Both the position numbers and the translations under genes were made by a program. This document shows positions 1 to 9,772 of a stretch of 64,000 nucleotides of DNA, in pieces (the first letter of the stretch is position 1; the number at the start of each line of letters is the position of its first letter). Under the pieces are notes generated by a model, which saw only the letters and a list, made by a program, of their open reading frames with translations, did not search any database and had not been told where the DNA came from. This DNA comes from Candidatus Pelagibacter sp. FZCC0015 (GTDB taxonomy: Bacteria; Pseudomonadota; Alphaproteobacteria; Pelagibacterales; Pelagibacteraceae), in the NCBI RefSeq assembly GCF_007833635.1, contig NZ_CP031125.1:930001-994000 (forward strand), read 5' to 3'.

Positions 1-594
1 GTTAGGATCTTTAATTCTTACAAAATTTTTTTTTGGATAAAAAAATAGTAATGAGCTATCTACCTTTGGCTTTGGAAAAAATGCGCTCGCCTTTATATAA
101 TACATTTTTTTTATATTTAATTTCCAGTTACAAATAATTGATAATCTTCCATAGTTAGATGTATTAAATTCTGCAATTATTCTATCTGCAACTTCTTTTT
201 GAAACATTAATATTAGTGACTCAAACCAAAAATTTTCTTTTAAATTTAATATCCATTTACAAAGAATTTCAGTTGAAATGTTATAAGGCAAATTACCAAA
301 AACTATAACTTTTTCCCCAAAAAGACTTGTTTCATCTACTTTTAAAACATCATCATTGATAACTGTTAGCTGATTTTTAAATTTATTTTCAAGATTAGCT
401 GCAAGCTCATTATCTTTTTCAATTACAATCATTTTTTTTGGTTTTTTTCTAAGAATATATGATGTGAGATTTCCAGTACCTGGCCCAATTTCAAGAATTG
501 ATTTATTTTTAATCATAGTAATACTTGAAATTTTTTCTAGAATCTCTTTATCAATTAAAAAATTTTGTCCTAAGCTTTTTTTTGCTTTAATCAA
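1..594 (-). CDS. rsmA: 16S rRNA dimethyladenosine transferase RsmA/KsgA, C-terminus cut by window edge
   Basis: RsmA dimethylates two adjacent adenosines near the 3' end of 16S rRNA during small-subunit maturation. The 198 visible codons include the N-terminal KSLGQNFL segment, the SAM-binding EIGPGTGNLT at residues 35-44 and the catalytic NLPY at 101-104. The family is usually about 260-270 residues, so roughly a quarter is missing beyond position 1. The start is a TTG at 594-592 that overlaps the pdxA stop as TTGA; it begins right before the conserved N-terminus and no ATG fits. It is the last visible gene of the lptF-to-rsmA operon, an order familiar from other Proteobacteria. Identity is firm; only the TTG start is an inference. 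Confidence 0.93.
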   Translation of the reverse strand, partial: MIKAKKSLGQNFLIDKEILEKISSITMIKNKSILEIGPGTGNLTSYILRKKPKKMIVIEKDNELAANLENKFKNQLTVINDDVLKVDETSLFGEKVIVFGNLPYNISTEILCKWILNLKENFWFESLILMFQKEVADRIIAEFNTSNYGRLSIICNWKLNIKKMYYIKASAFFPKPKVDSSLLFFYPKKNFVRIKDPN

Positions 595-1556
595 TTTTTA
601 TCCAAAAATTTTATTGCTTTAATTAAGCTTAATGGATTTGAGATATTTTTTCCTATCATTTTTTCATTCGGACCATGATCAGGTGACACTCTTAGAAATG
701 GCAAACCTAGAGTAATATTAATAGCATCATATTCAAACAAAGTTTTTATAGGCGTTAAAACTTGATCATGATACATACCTATTATCACATTAAATTTTTT
801 TCTGTTTTGCTTTAAAAAACAGGTATCAGCAGAATGAGGTCCAGATATATGAATTTTTTTTGTTTCAAATAATTTTTTGATAGTTGGTTTGATAATTTTT
901 TGGTCTTCGTTAAATTTACTGACACTCTCACAGTGTGGATTTAATCCAAGCACTCCTATTTTAGGCTTAAAACCAAATCTTTTTCTATAAAAATTGTCTA
1001 TTAATTTTACTTGGTTAATGATTTTTTTTTCACTAATTTTTTTAACTACATTCTTTAATGGCAAATGAGTTGTTAACGGACATACAGACAAATTTTTATT
1101 ATAAATAAGCATCGCACTTTCTTTAATCTTATATTTGGATGAAATATATTCAGTTATTCCAAGGTATTTATTTTTTAAAAAATTTTTTTTTGAAATAGGA
1201 CCATTGATAAGTTTATAAGAAAAACCACTATTGAGTATTTTAAAGGCAATTTTAAAAGAGTTACTAATATATGTATTCGATTTTTTGGAGATTTTTGAAA
1301 ATATTTTTTTTTGATTATAATTTACATCAATTAAATTTACATATTTGTTATTAAGCTTATATTCTTCTAGTTTTTTATAATTAATTAATTTTATTTTTTT
1401 ATAATATTTAAGTTTACTCATTTGTTTTTCTATAATTATTTTAGAAGCAATAAGTATTATTGGACTTTTAATTTTTTTTTTTAACGATTTAAAAAAGATT
1501 TCTAAAAAAATACTATTAGGTTCTCCAGCAACAATTATGATTGGTTTATAATTCAT
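591..1556 (-). CDS. pdxA: 4-hydroxythreonine-4-phosphate dehydrogenase PdxA
   Basis: PdxA oxidises 4-phosphohydroxy-L-threonine in the DXP-dependent pyridoxal phosphate pathway. The 321-residue length is normal. The three expected metal-ligand histidines lie in TTHLPL (H164), LNPH (H208) and YHDQ (H263), and RVSPDHG (289-295) matches the family substrate loop. The N-terminal phosphate-binding segment is divergent: it reads AGEPNS where the family usually has G-D/E-PAGIG. The gene overlaps the end of surA by 11 bases and the rsmA start by 4, so translation is probably coupled. The protein is very lysine-, isoleucine- and asparagine-rich, as expected from the base composition. Function is assigned by motifs and by the surA-pdxA-rsmA order. 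Confidence 0.92.
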   Translation of the reverse strand: MNYKPIIIVAGEPNSIFLEIFFKSLKKKIKSPIILIASKIIIEKQMSKLKYYKKIKLINYKKLEEYKLNNKYVNLIDVNYNQKKIFSKISKKSNTYISNSFKIAFKILNSGFSYKLINGPISKKNFLKNKYLGITEYISSKYKIKESAMLIYNKNLSVCPLTTHLPLKNVVKKISEKKIINQVKLIDNFYRKRFGFKPKIGVLGLNPHCESVSKFNEDQKIIKPTIKKLFETKKIHISGPHSADTCFLKQNRKKFNVIIGMYHDQVLTPIKTLFEYDAINITLGLPFLRVSPDHGPNEKMIGKNISNPLSLIKAIKFLDKN

Positions 1557-2487
1557 TAATTGAGAAATCTTTCTTGATTTTATTAAAATATATATTTGAT
1601 AATTGATTTAATTGTTGGTTTCTTTTTTCTTTCAATATTTTATCAAATTCTTTTTCTAAATTAATTTTTTCTTTAATTATTCTTTTGTCCCCAATTTTTA
1701 GTATTAAAAAACCTCCAGGAACCACAATTGGTTCAGAAAAGTCTCCAGAATTAACATTAATTAAATTTTTTAAGATATTTTTGTTTATTAAAGTTTCTTT
1801 TATCCATCCAAGTTGCCCATTATTCTTTGCTGTATCTGAAATACTATAAATTAGAACGGCTTGCGCAAATCCTTTTTCGTTAATTGTTTTTTTGATCAAT
1901 TTAAACTTTTCATCTAACTTTTCTCCTTCTTTTAAATCAAATAAAATTTCTGATAAAAATAACTCATTTTGTTTTTCATTAATTAATTTATTTTTAATTT
2001 CATCTATATTTATTTTAACTTTATTGTTAAATTTACTAAAAATTAATTGGTTCCAAATTATTTCAATACTTATTTTTTGTTTAATTAATGATGGTTCAAT
2101 ATTTTGTGTTAAAAAAAACTGATGAAAATCAGTCATCGATTTTATGTTTAAGTAATTAAAGTTATTTAAAATAATATCGTTTAATACCTTCTCATCTATT
2201 TTAATTTCATCTATGTATTTTAAAATTTCAATTTGTTTTATTTTTTCTCTTATAATTGAGTTTTTTGCAATTTCGTATGAAGTAATATTATCAGTATTGT
2301 TAAATTCTTTATTAACAATTTTTAAATAATTAATTTCATTTAACAAATCTAGACTTGTGATTATCTCATTATTTACTTTAAATAATATTTTATTTTCTTT
2401 AGCAGTTAATAAATTGCTAAAAAAAATACTAAAAATAAAAAAAATTAAAAAACCTTTCTTAAAGTAGATCTTGTGCATCATGTTCAT
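1546..2487 (-). CDS. surA: SurA-like periplasmic peptidyl-prolyl isomerase/chaperone
   Basis: SurA escorts unfolded outer-membrane proteins, including LptD, across the periplasm. The protein has an N-terminal hydrophobic signal segment (about residues 10-28) ending in LLTA, an N-terminal chaperone region, and one parvulin-type rotamase domain (about 175-270) with LSEILF, NGQLGWI and the SGDFSEPI-GGFLILK strand. At 313 residues it has room for one parvulin domain, whereas E. coli SurA has two. It begins inside the last 29 bases of lptD; several ATGs (residues 1, 3 and 4) make the exact start uncertain by a few codons. Its place directly after lptD fits a role in LptD assembly. Confidence 0.88.
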   Translation of the reverse strand: MNMMHKIYFKKGFLIFFIFSIFFSNLLTAKENKILFKVNNEIITSLDLLNEINYLKIVNKEFNNTDNITSYEIAKNSIIREKIKQIEILKYIDEIKIDEKVLNDIILNNFNYLNIKSMTDFHQFFLTQNIEPSLIKQKISIEIIWNQLIFSKFNNKVKINIDEIKNKLINEKQNELFLSEILFDLKEGEKLDEKFKLIKKTINEKGFAQAVLIYSISDTAKNNGQLGWIKETLINKNILKNLINVNSGDFSEPIVVPGGFLILKIGDKRIIKEKINLEKEFDKILKEKRNQQLNQLSNIYFNKIKKDFSINEL

Positions 2488-5089
2488 ATGTAGTTAGAGG
2501 GAATAAGGTTATTGTAAATAATAAGTTCTCAGTTGGTTTAAGATCCCTATCTTCATAATACGATTTCTTGTATTTAATTCCTGCTATTAAACAATCGTTT
2601 TTGTATTCATATACCAAATCATAATATTCTGTTAGGTTTAGTTTTCGATTTCTTCTTGTATTAAATGATATATAGTTTTGTTCATCAAATTTATAACTAA
2701 TCTCATTTTCAAAAACATTGCTATCACCCATCTCTCCATTTTCTTCAATAAAATTAAAACTAGTAATTAAATTATTTATTGAAAAAGTAGCATTTAAATT
2801 ATTATATTCAAAATTTTTATAATTGTTATCTAAGGCAAAATTATAATTTATATTTAAATTATCAGAAATATTACTTGTAATTGAACCAAATAAGTTGGAA
2901 CTTTTTCTATTGATAGTACTTTTTGCAGGTATAAAGTTTTCCTCTTTATCTCTAAGTACGGTTGCTAATTTAAGCTCAAAATACCTGTTTATATTGTCTA
3001 GGTCATTCTTATTTTCTTTTTTATAATCTAACCCTAGAGTAAGTGATCTACCAGACTCAAACGTATCACTTAAACCAAGTCTGTTATTAGCAAAAATATT
3101 CCCTACATTTATTGTATTTGATGAATCTGAGTAATTTTTCATATCACTAGGATTTACTTTAAGTGAAATTTTTGGAGTTAAATAATTATTATATTTTTCA
3201 GTATTTTTAATTAATGGAAGGCTAGTATCAATATTAAACAAACTAATAAATTTTGATTGTGGACTAGATTTATAATTTTTAATTTTTTTGCCCATAGTAT
3301 TCAAATTTTTGATGTTTATATTGTAACTAGTACTTAATCCTAAATCAGAGTAATAATTTAAACTATTAAAATTTAGATCATTAATTATTTCTGATTTTAG
3401 ATTATTTGTATCTTGCAAGATATTGCTACCACTGGAATTTAAATTAAATGTGCCTTCATATCTATTTTTTAAAATTTCAGTATTAAAATTATAGTATGGG
3501 AGAATAAATTGGTATCTATCGCTTTTATTAACTTGCAAATCTTCATATACATCAATCCCAGTGTTAAAATTAAATTTGTCATTATTTAATATAAATTTCA
3601 TATGACTATTCAATTTATTTAAATCATTAGGTCTAGCTTTAGACTTTGTAATTTGTTGATCAAATACTTTTAAATAAGTATCGTTTGAAACATTTTCTAT
3701 TGATAAGATAAAATCACTTGTATCATAATTTTCTAAATTTAAATCATGATTTAATTTAAGAAATAAATGGGAAAGATTTTTTTTCTTTTTGGTTGTAGGT
3801 GAATCATAATTCTTAACAAAACCTACATCTGCAAGTAAATCATAATTTTTTTTTGTTTGTCTAAATTCGTTCTCTATCATAAAAATATTTTTATCAAAAA
3901 CAGATGGAGTAAATGTATTATCTTTATTTTCAGAAATTTTTTTAAAATAAGGTAATGTGATTGAGCTTCCTAATACATTAGAATTATTTATCTCAGGTGT
4001 TAAAAACCCAGTTTGCCTTGTGACTGTCGGGTCCGGATGAAAAAATTTTGGAAAATACAGAATTGGTATATCAAAAATATTCAAATAAGCATTTTCATAA
4101 ATTAACTCTTTTTTTATTTTGTTATGAACTATTTTTTTTGCGCTAATTGACCAAGGTGGACAAGTATCGTTAATTTTACAGCTAGTGAATATACCCTTAT
4201 TTACAACAGTCAATTCACTATCACCTCTTGAAGAACTTCCAAGTAGTCTAGGGTCATTTTCAGGATTGCTAAATACATTTTTGTGGACTCTAATATCTAT
4301 ATCTTTGGCTATAAATTCTCTACTATTAAGATTAATCATGGCATTCTTAAAATAAAATTTATCACTATTTGGTAAACCTTCATTGGTTATGATTAATATT
4401 TTTTCACCTTTAAGTATTTCGTCATTAATTTGATAATGAAATTTTGAAAGATGGTAATTTTGAAAATTTCTATCTTTAACAATTGTCTTTTTATTGGAAA
4501 TTAAATATTCTTTATTAATAAAATAGCTTACATCGGAAGAAATAATTTCATATTTAGATTGAATAAATGCTTTTGTATTTCCTATAGAGACAATTTTTTC
4601 CTCATTTTTATAATAAGTGATATTTTCACCTAAAATTTTATGGTTTTTAGTTGGGTCTATAATTATAACATTTTCTTGTGCATTCAAAATTTTTGAATTT
4701 TTATTAAATTCAAACTTTTTAGCATCAATTGTAAAATTTTTTTTATAAATAGCTTTTGAATTACCATATGTGTTTACTATTTCATTATTTTTAAAATAAA
4801 TAATTTTATCTGCTAAAATTTGATATTCATTTTTTTCATCTAAAAAATTTACAGAGCCTTCAGCTTCTAGGACATTTGTTGATTTATTATAAATAAATTT
4901 ATTTGCATTTATGATTATACCATCATTAGTAGTAACCCTTCCTTTTTTAGACCCAATAATCTTATTTCCCTCATCCAATATTTCTATTTCAGTAACATCA
5001 AAATTAAATTGTTCATTAGCATGTGAGTCAAAAAAAAATACAAAATAAATTAATAGTAATGACAAAAAAAAATTAATATTATTTTTCAT
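2459..5089 (-). CDS. lptD: LPS-assembly outer-membrane protein LptD
   Basis: LptD is the outer-membrane beta-barrel that inserts lipopolysaccharide into the outer leaflet. The 876-residue protein starts with a signal peptide (hydrophobic run to about residue 24, FFDSHA), followed by an OstA/LptA-like beta-jellyroll (about 30-200) with repeated patterns such as NTYGNSKAIYK and VSIGNTKAFIQ, and then a long barrel region. The conserved segment around the FDIPILYFPKFFHPDPTV motif marks the plug/barrel junction. A CKINDTCPPWS pair sits near residue 305, but the usual C-terminal cysteine pair is not obvious. It overlaps lptG by 11 bases and surA by 29. Gene order lptF-lptG-lptD supports the call. 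Confidence 0.93.
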   Translation of the reverse strand: MKNNINFFLSLLLIYFVFFFDSHANEQFNFDVTEIEILDEGNKIIGSKKGRVTTNDGIIINANKFIYNKSTNVLEAEGSVNFLDEKNEYQILADKIIYFKNNEIVNTYGNSKAIYKKNFTIDAKKFEFNKNSKILNAQENVIIIDPTKNHKILGENITYYKNEEKIVSIGNTKAFIQSKYEIISSDVSYFINKEYLISNKKTIVKDRNFQNYHLSKFHYQINDEILKGEKILIITNEGLPNSDKFYFKNAMINLNSREFIAKDIDIRVHKNVFSNPENDPRLLGSSSRGDSELTVVNKGIFTSCKINDTCPPWSISAKKIVHNKIKKELIYENAYLNIFDIPILYFPKFFHPDPTVTRQTGFLTPEINNSNVLGSSITLPYFKKISENKDNTFTPSVFDKNIFMIENEFRQTKKNYDLLADVGFVKNYDSPTTKKKKNLSHLFLKLNHDLNLENYDTSDFILSIENVSNDTYLKVFDQQITKSKARPNDLNKLNSHMKFILNNDKFNFNTGIDVYEDLQVNKSDRYQFILPYYNFNTEILKNRYEGTFNLNSSGSNILQDTNNLKSEIINDLNFNSLNYYSDLGLSTSYNINIKNLNTMGKKIKNYKSSPQSKFISLFNIDTSLPLIKNTEKYNNYLTPKISLKVNPSDMKNYSDSSNTINVGNIFANNRLGLSDTFESGRSLTLGLDYKKENKNDLDNINRYFELKLATVLRDKEENFIPAKSTINRKSSNLFGSITSNISDNLNINYNFALDNNYKNFEYNNLNATFSINNLITSFNFIEENGEMGDSNVFENEISYKFDEQNYISFNTRRNRKLNLTEYYDLVYEYKNDCLIAGIKYKKSYYEDRDLKPTENLLFTITLFPLTTYEHDAQDLL

Positions 5090-6152
5090 TTATATTTTTT
5101 AACATTAAAATATTTATTAGAGCCAACATTGTTAATGGAGTAAATATTGAGGCCATTAAAGACAATCTTTCAGTGCTTCCCATTATAAAAAAGAAATTAC
5201 TTATATAGTAAATAATTACAGAAAAAAACAATCCTATTGCAATTTTAATTGTAACACCGTCATATTTTTTTATTTTAAGCATGATTATAGACGAAAAAAT
5301 TGTCATCAAAAGTAAATATATAGGATAAGAAATTAATTTCAAAATTTGTAAATCAATCTCAGTGAGAGAATAATTTAATTTTTTATAATTTTCCCTTAAT
5401 TCATATAATAAAAAAATATTTAAAGATGATAAATTAGAATACAGACTTTGTATTCTTTTAAAATCAAAATTTGTTTTTAATTTTAATTCATCTTTTATGA
5501 TGTAATTATTTTTTTCAAATACTTTTGCATTGTAAATTATCCACTCATTATTACTAATATCAATTTTGCTGCTTCTTATATTTTTTTGTACAATATAATT
5601 TTTATCAAAAACAGTTATAAAACTATTGATAAGTGAGTTTGGTTCAATTTTTGATGAATTAATTATAATTATTTCTTGATTAAGTTCATCTTTGATCCAT
5701 AACCCATTTTGGGTAATTACAGCAAGATATTTTCCATCAGATGTATAATCTGACTTCAAACTAATGTAAAAATTCTTTAAGTTTGATGAAAAATTATAGA
5801 AAATAGTTATTAATGCAAGTCCAATTACAAAGGTTAGAAGACTTATAATTATTATTATTTTAGAATTTTTTAATCCTGAATATTTAAAAATTTCAATCTC
5901 TTTATTGTTGAAAAGTTTTATAAAAAATAATTGAGTAGTTATTAAAAAAACAAATGGAAACATGTCAAAAATCATTGAAGGTGTATTGAGCAATGATAAT
6001 AATAAAGTGAAATATGTTTCTACTTTAATGTCTTTAAAAAATTCGAGCTCAGTAAGTAGATTTAATATAAATACTAAACTAAGAATTACAAATAAAACAT
6101 ACAATAATGATTTAGAATAGATTGTAACTAGAAATTTAATATAGGTTTTCAT
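5079..6152 (-). CDS. lptG: LPS export ABC transporter permease LptG (YjgQ family)
   Basis: LptG and LptF form the inner-membrane permease of the LptB2FG complex, which extracts LPS and feeds it to the periplasmic bridge. The 357 residues show the YjgP/YjgQ layout: N-terminal transmembrane helices (about 15-35, 60-80 and 95-120), a periplasmic beta-jellyroll (about 135-260) with LWIKDEL and EWIIYNAKVF, and three C-terminal helices. Its ATG abuts the end of lptF at the shared base 6152 and its end overlaps lptD by 11 bases, so the three Lpt genes are co-transcribed. Assignment of LptG rather than LptF rests on gene order, which is typically lptF then lptG. Confidence 0.9.
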   Translation of the reverse strand: MKTYIKFLVTIYSKSLLYVLFVILSLVFILNLLTELEFFKDIKVETYFTLLLSLLNTPSMIFDMFPFVFLITTQLFFIKLFNNKEIEIFKYSGLKNSKIIIIISLLTFVIGLALITIFYNFSSNLKNFYISLKSDYTSDGKYLAVITQNGLWIKDELNQEIIIINSSKIEPNSLINSFITVFDKNYIVQKNIRSSKIDISNNEWIIYNAKVFEKNNYIIKDELKLKTNFDFKRIQSLYSNLSSLNIFLLYELRENYKKLNYSLTEIDLQILKLISYPIYLLLMTIFSSIIMLKIKKYDGVTIKIAIGLFFSVIIYYISNFFFIMGSTERLSLMASIFTPLTMLALINILMLKNINEK

Positions 6153-7282
6153 TAATTAAACTTTCTTATACTGAAATTTTTTAGAAAAAATAAATATAAA
6201 AATAAGAAAATTATTATTGGAATTATAGAGATAGTAAAATTAAATAAAAAAATCTCAGAGACAAATCTAATTGTAGTTTCTGAAAATATTATTGAAAACA
6301 ACCCAATTAAAAATGTTAATAGTTTAATTTTATTATAGTTTGAACTTTCTTTAGAAGAAATAATTAATAATAAAGGAACAAGAGTTAACAATGGGATATA
6401 AAGTGGAACAATTAATCTTTTATAAAATTCTTTATAAATATTATTAAGGTTTTGTTTTGAACAATTTTCAATATTTGTTTTTATTATATCAGATTTAGTT
6501 TTTTGAATAATTTCAATACATAAAAATAAATTTTTTGTAGAGAGCTCTTGGGTTTTTGTGTATGTCATAGTATTAGTTTCAATATTTTTAAGTGGAAAAT
6601 CTGATTTAGTAAAACCAATATTTGTAGTTTGACCATCTTTAACAGTTATAGTTTGCCCATCAAATAAAACTAAAATAGGAAATTTATTTATTTCTTTAAA
6701 AAAACCTTTTTTTGCGTAAGTAATTTGAAAATTATTAATATCTGTCTCTTTCTTTAAATACAGATTAAATAAATTGCCATCAGAATCTTTTTTTTCACTG
6801 TATATTGTTACATTCTTTATAGTATCGTTGAATCTTTGAGGTTTAATAAAGTTTCCAAAAAAATTTACGCTAGATGATCTTAAAAAAGATCTTGCTATGT
6901 CTTGAGTACTAGGAACAATTAATGAAGCTAATAAAATTTGAACAACCATAAATATTAATGAAATTTTCATGATAAAATTAATCAGTTCAATTTTATGAAC
7001 TCCAAAGTTCCAAAAAATAATTAACTCATTATTGGTTTCGTACTTAGTTGTCACATAAAACAAGCTGAAAAATAATGCAAAAGGGTAAATTTTGTTAATA
7101 ATTTTAGGTAAACTTAATAATGAATACTTTATATAAACTGTATAATCACGACCATCTTCAATCATAATATCTAGAAAATTAACAGCCTGAAAAACCCAGA
7201 TAATAATACTTGCACTAAATAACGAAATAATAAAAAACTTTAAGTAGTCAAGTAACAGTTTTCTAAATAATATTTTTTTCAT
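6152..7282 (-). CDS. lptF: LPS export ABC transporter permease LptF (YjgP family)
   Basis: This is the partner permease of LptG in LPS export. The 376 residues include an N-terminal helix carrying FQAVNFLDIMIEDG, close to the family pattern, further helices near 55-80 and 100-125, a periplasmic domain (about 135-270) with ILVLFDGQTI, and C-terminal helices from about 290. It is the first gene of a six-gene minus-strand operon that runs to rsmA. Only about 60 bases separate its start from the divergent pepA, so both promoters must share that AT-rich gap; this pepA/lptF divergence is common in alphaproteobacteria. The short C-terminus ends in a lysine/arginine-rich tail. Confidence 0.9.
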   Translation of the reverse strand: MKKILFRKLLLDYLKFFIISLFSASIIIWVFQAVNFLDIMIEDGRDYTVYIKYSLLSLPKIINKIYPFALFFSLFYVTTKYETNNELIIFWNFGVHKIELINFIMKISLIFMVVQILLASLIVPSTQDIARSFLRSSSVNFFGNFIKPQRFNDTIKNVTIYSEKKDSDGNLFNLYLKKETDINNFQITYAKKGFFKEINKFPILVLFDGQTITVKDGQTTNIGFTKSDFPLKNIETNTMTYTKTQELSTKNLFLCIEIIQKTKSDIIKTNIENCSKQNLNNIYKEFYKRLIVPLYIPLLTLVPLLLIISSKESSNYNKIKLLTFLIGLFSIIFSETTIRFVSEIFLFNFTISIIPIIIFLFLYLFFLKNFSIRKFN

Positions 7283-7343
7283 TGAAATATGCTCTTTTTA
7301 TTCATATATAGCATTCATCTAGTTTAGAGTGTATTTAAAATTT

Positions 7344-8798
7344 ATGTCAGTTCAAATTAAGTATAAAAATAATTCTTACAAAGAGAAACCATCAAATCTC
7401 GTTTTATTTGTTGATGAAAAGTTCAATATTTTAAGTTTAAAAAAATATATTTTAAACTCTGAATATGCATTTATTTCTGATTTATTAAAAGTTGAAGATA
7501 AAGAAAAAAAAATCATATCTTTTGATATTAATTCTAAAAGAAAAATTATATTAGTTTCTTTAAAAAAAAATATTTCATCATCAGATTTAGAAAATTTAGG
7601 AGCAAAATTTTATGATCTCTTTAAGAATTTGAGGCAAAAAAAATATAACGTAAACACTGATACACTTCCAAATAATTTTAAAAAAATTATCGGACATTTT
7701 TTGCATGGTATTAAACTTAAATCTTATTCTTTTGATAAATACAAATCAAAAAAAAATGATAAAGATTTTTTTATAACTGTATTTGGAAAAAATATTTTAC
7801 AACCAAAAGATCAAATAAAATTTAAAGCTATTGAAGAAGGAACATTTTATACAAGAGATCTAGTATCTGAACCTGGGAATGTTTTGCATCCAGATGAATA
7901 TGCAAAAAGAATAAATTCATTAAGGAAACTTGGGTTAAAAATAAATATTTTAGATGAAAAAAAATTAAAAAAATTAGGTATGAATACTTTATTAGGCGTC
8001 GGCCAAGGAAGCATTAGAGGATCATATCTTGTAACAATGGAATGGAAAGGTTTAAAAAATAACTCTAAGCCCGTAGCTTTTGTGGGTAAAGGAGTCTGTT
8101 TTGATACTGGTGGTATTTCATTAAAACCTGCCAAGTTTATGGAAGATATGACTTATGATATGGCAGGATCGGCTGTTGTGGTTGGATTGATGAAAAGTTT
8201 AGCTTTAAGAAAAGCAAAAATAAATGCTGTTGGTGTTGTAGGTTTAGTAGAAAATATGCCTGGAGGTAACGCACAAAGACCAGGAGATATAGTAAAATCT
8301 TATAGTGGCAAAACTGTAGAAATTTTAAACACAGATGCTGAAGGAAGACTCGTATTAGCTGATGCCTTAACTTATACAGAAGAAAAGTTTAAACCAAAAT
8401 TTATAATAGATTTAGCAACACTTACTGGAGCAATTATTGTTTCTCTTGGATCTGAATATGCAGGTTTGTTTTCAAATGATGACAAATTATCAAATCAGTT
8501 AATTAATGCAGGTGAACATGTAGAAGAGAAAGTTTGGAGAATGCCATTAAATAAAAATTTTGACAAACTTATAGACTCCAAAAACGCTGATATGCAAAAT
8601 ATAAATTATGTTGGAGGTGCAGGATCTACAACTGCAGCTCAATTTTTACAGAGATTTATTTTAAATAAAACACCTTGGGCACATTTAGATATAGCTGGAA
8701 TGGCATTTTCTAAATATGGAGGAGCTTTAAATTCAGGCGGCGCTACAGGTTATGGAGTAAGATTATTAAACAAACTAATAGAGGATCATTATGAGTAA
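7344..8798 (+). CDS. pepA: Leucyl aminopeptidase (M17), PepA
   Basis: PepA is a cytosolic di-metal aminopeptidase of peptidase family M17. The C-terminal catalytic half contains the family signature NTDAEGRL (around residue 332) and [15 protein letters not shown] (around 249), which carry metal ligands and the catalytic lysine, plus [15 protein letters not shown]. The N-terminal third is variable, as usual for the family. I choose the ATG at 7344 (484 residues, MSVQIKYK); a GTG five codons upstream at 7329 is in frame and would give 489 residues. The stop overlaps the ndk start by 8 bases, so the two genes probably form one transcript. Confidence 0.93.
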   Translation: MSVQIKYKNNSYKEKPSNLVLFVDEKFNILSLKKYILNSEYAFISDLLKVEDKEKKIISFDINSKRKIILVSLKKNISSSDLENLGAKFYDLFKNLRQKKYNVNTDTLPNNFKKIIGHFLHGIKLKSYSFDKYKSKKNDKDFFITVFGKNILQPKDQIKFKAIEEGTFYTRDLVSEPGNVLHPDEYAKRINSLRKLGLKINILDEKKLKKLGMNTLLGVGQGSIRGSYLVTMEWKGLKNNSKPVAFVGKGVCFDTGGISLKPAKFMEDMTYDMAGSAVVVGLMKSLALRKAKINAVGVVGLVENMPGGNAQRPGDIVKSYSGKTVEILNTDAEGRLVLADALTYTEEKFKPKFIIDLATLTGAIIVSLGSEYAGLFSNDDKLSNQLINAGEHVEEKVWRMPLNKNFDKLIDSKNADMQNINYVGGAGSTTAAQFLQRFILNKTPWAHLDIAGMAFSKYGGALNSGGATGYGVRLLNKLIEDHYE

Positions 8799-9201
8799 TT
8801 TAGAACAAACCTTATCAATTATAAAACCAGATGCAGTGGAAAGAAATTTAGAAAACGAAATTAAAGAAATGTTTAAATCTAATGGTTTTAAAATTTTAAA
8901 AGAAAAAAAAATCCAAATTGAAAAATCAGAAGCTGAAAAATTTTATAAAGTTCATGAAACCAAACCATTTTATAATGATTTATGTGCCTATTTATCATCA
9001 GGTCCGATTGTTGTAATGGTTCTTGAAAAAGATAATGCAGTTTTAGAAAATAGAGAATTAATGGGTGCTACAAATCCAGAAGATGCAGAAGAGGGTACTA
9101 TTAGAAAAAAATATGGGATTTCAATAGACAAAAACTCTGTGCATGGATCAGATAGTGTTGAAAATGCTAAAATTGAAATAGATTTTTTCTTTAAAGATTA
9201 A
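8791..9201 (+). CDS. ndk: Nucleoside-diphosphate kinase
   Basis: Ndk transfers the gamma-phosphate of ATP to other nucleoside diphosphates through a phosphohistidine. The 136-residue protein is of normal length, starts with the typical [11 protein letters not shown] segment, contains [19 protein letters not shown] and ends with the active-site motif SVHGSDS, where H118 is the predicted phospho-acceptor. Translation is probably coupled to pepA through an 8-base overlap. The 3' end overlaps the convergent purN by 11 bases, so the final codons of both genes are read from the same DNA on opposite strands. Confidence 0.97.
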   Translation: MSNLEQTLSIIKPDAVERNLENEIKEMFKSNGFKILKEKKIQIEKSEAEKFYKVHETKPFYNDLCAYLSSGPIVVMVLEKDNAVLENRELMGATNPEDAEEGTIRKKYGISIDKNSVHGSDSVENAKIEIDFFFKD

Positions 9202-9772
9202 AAACTTTTAATATAGCTTTTGGGTACAGTTTATGCTCTTGAACTAAAATTTTTTTAGCAAGTGAGATCTCTGTATCTTTTTTTGAAATTTTTACTTTTT
9301 TTTGTAGAATAATTTTCCCCGAGTCTAATCTAGCATTTACAAAATGAACAGTGCATCCTGAGTATTTTTCTTTATTATTTAGTACTCTTTGATGAGTATT
9401 TAATCCTTTATATTTAGGTAGTAAAGAGGGGTGTATATTTAAAATTTTTCCTTTAAATTTTTTTATAAAATTTTTTGACAAAATTTTCATAAATCCAGCT
9501 AGACAAATCATTTCAATATTATTTTTTTTCAAGATAGAAAGTAGATTATTTTCGCTTAATTTTTTGTTTTTAAAATTTAAAACTTTTTTTTTAATTTTAA
9601 ATTTTTTGGCATAATTTAAACCTTTTGCCTTAGAGTTATTTGAAACAATAAATTCAATTGATATAGGAGATAATTTAGTTTTAGAAAATTTAACTAAAGA
9701 TTTTAAATTACTGCCCGTCCCTGAAATAAATACAGCTGTTCTAATTCTATTGATACCAGTTGATAGAACCAT
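9191..9772 (-). CDS. purN: Phosphoribosylglycinamide formyltransferase PurN
   Basis: PurN transfers a formyl group from 10-formyl-THF to GAR, the third step of purine synthesis. The 193 residues include FISGTGSNLKSL near the N-terminus, AGFMKIL, the catalytic region KGKILNIHPSLLPKYKG with the N-x-H-P-S-L-L signature, and GCTVHFVNARLDSGKII. The ATG start gives about ten extra residues before the usual Rossmann beginning and overlaps purM by 26 bases; no later ATG precedes the core. The purM-purN order is the standard pair. The 3' end overlaps ndk on the opposite strand. Confidence 0.95.
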   Translation of the reverse strand: MVLSTGINRIRTAVFISGTGSNLKSLVKFSKTKLSPISIEFIVSNNSKAKGLNYAKKFKIKKKVLNFKNKKLSENNLLSILKKNNIEMICLAGFMKILSKNFIKKFKGKILNIHPSLLPKYKGLNTHQRVLNNKEKYSGCTVHFVNARLDSGKIILQKKVKISKKDTEISLAKKILVQEHKLYPKAILKVFNL

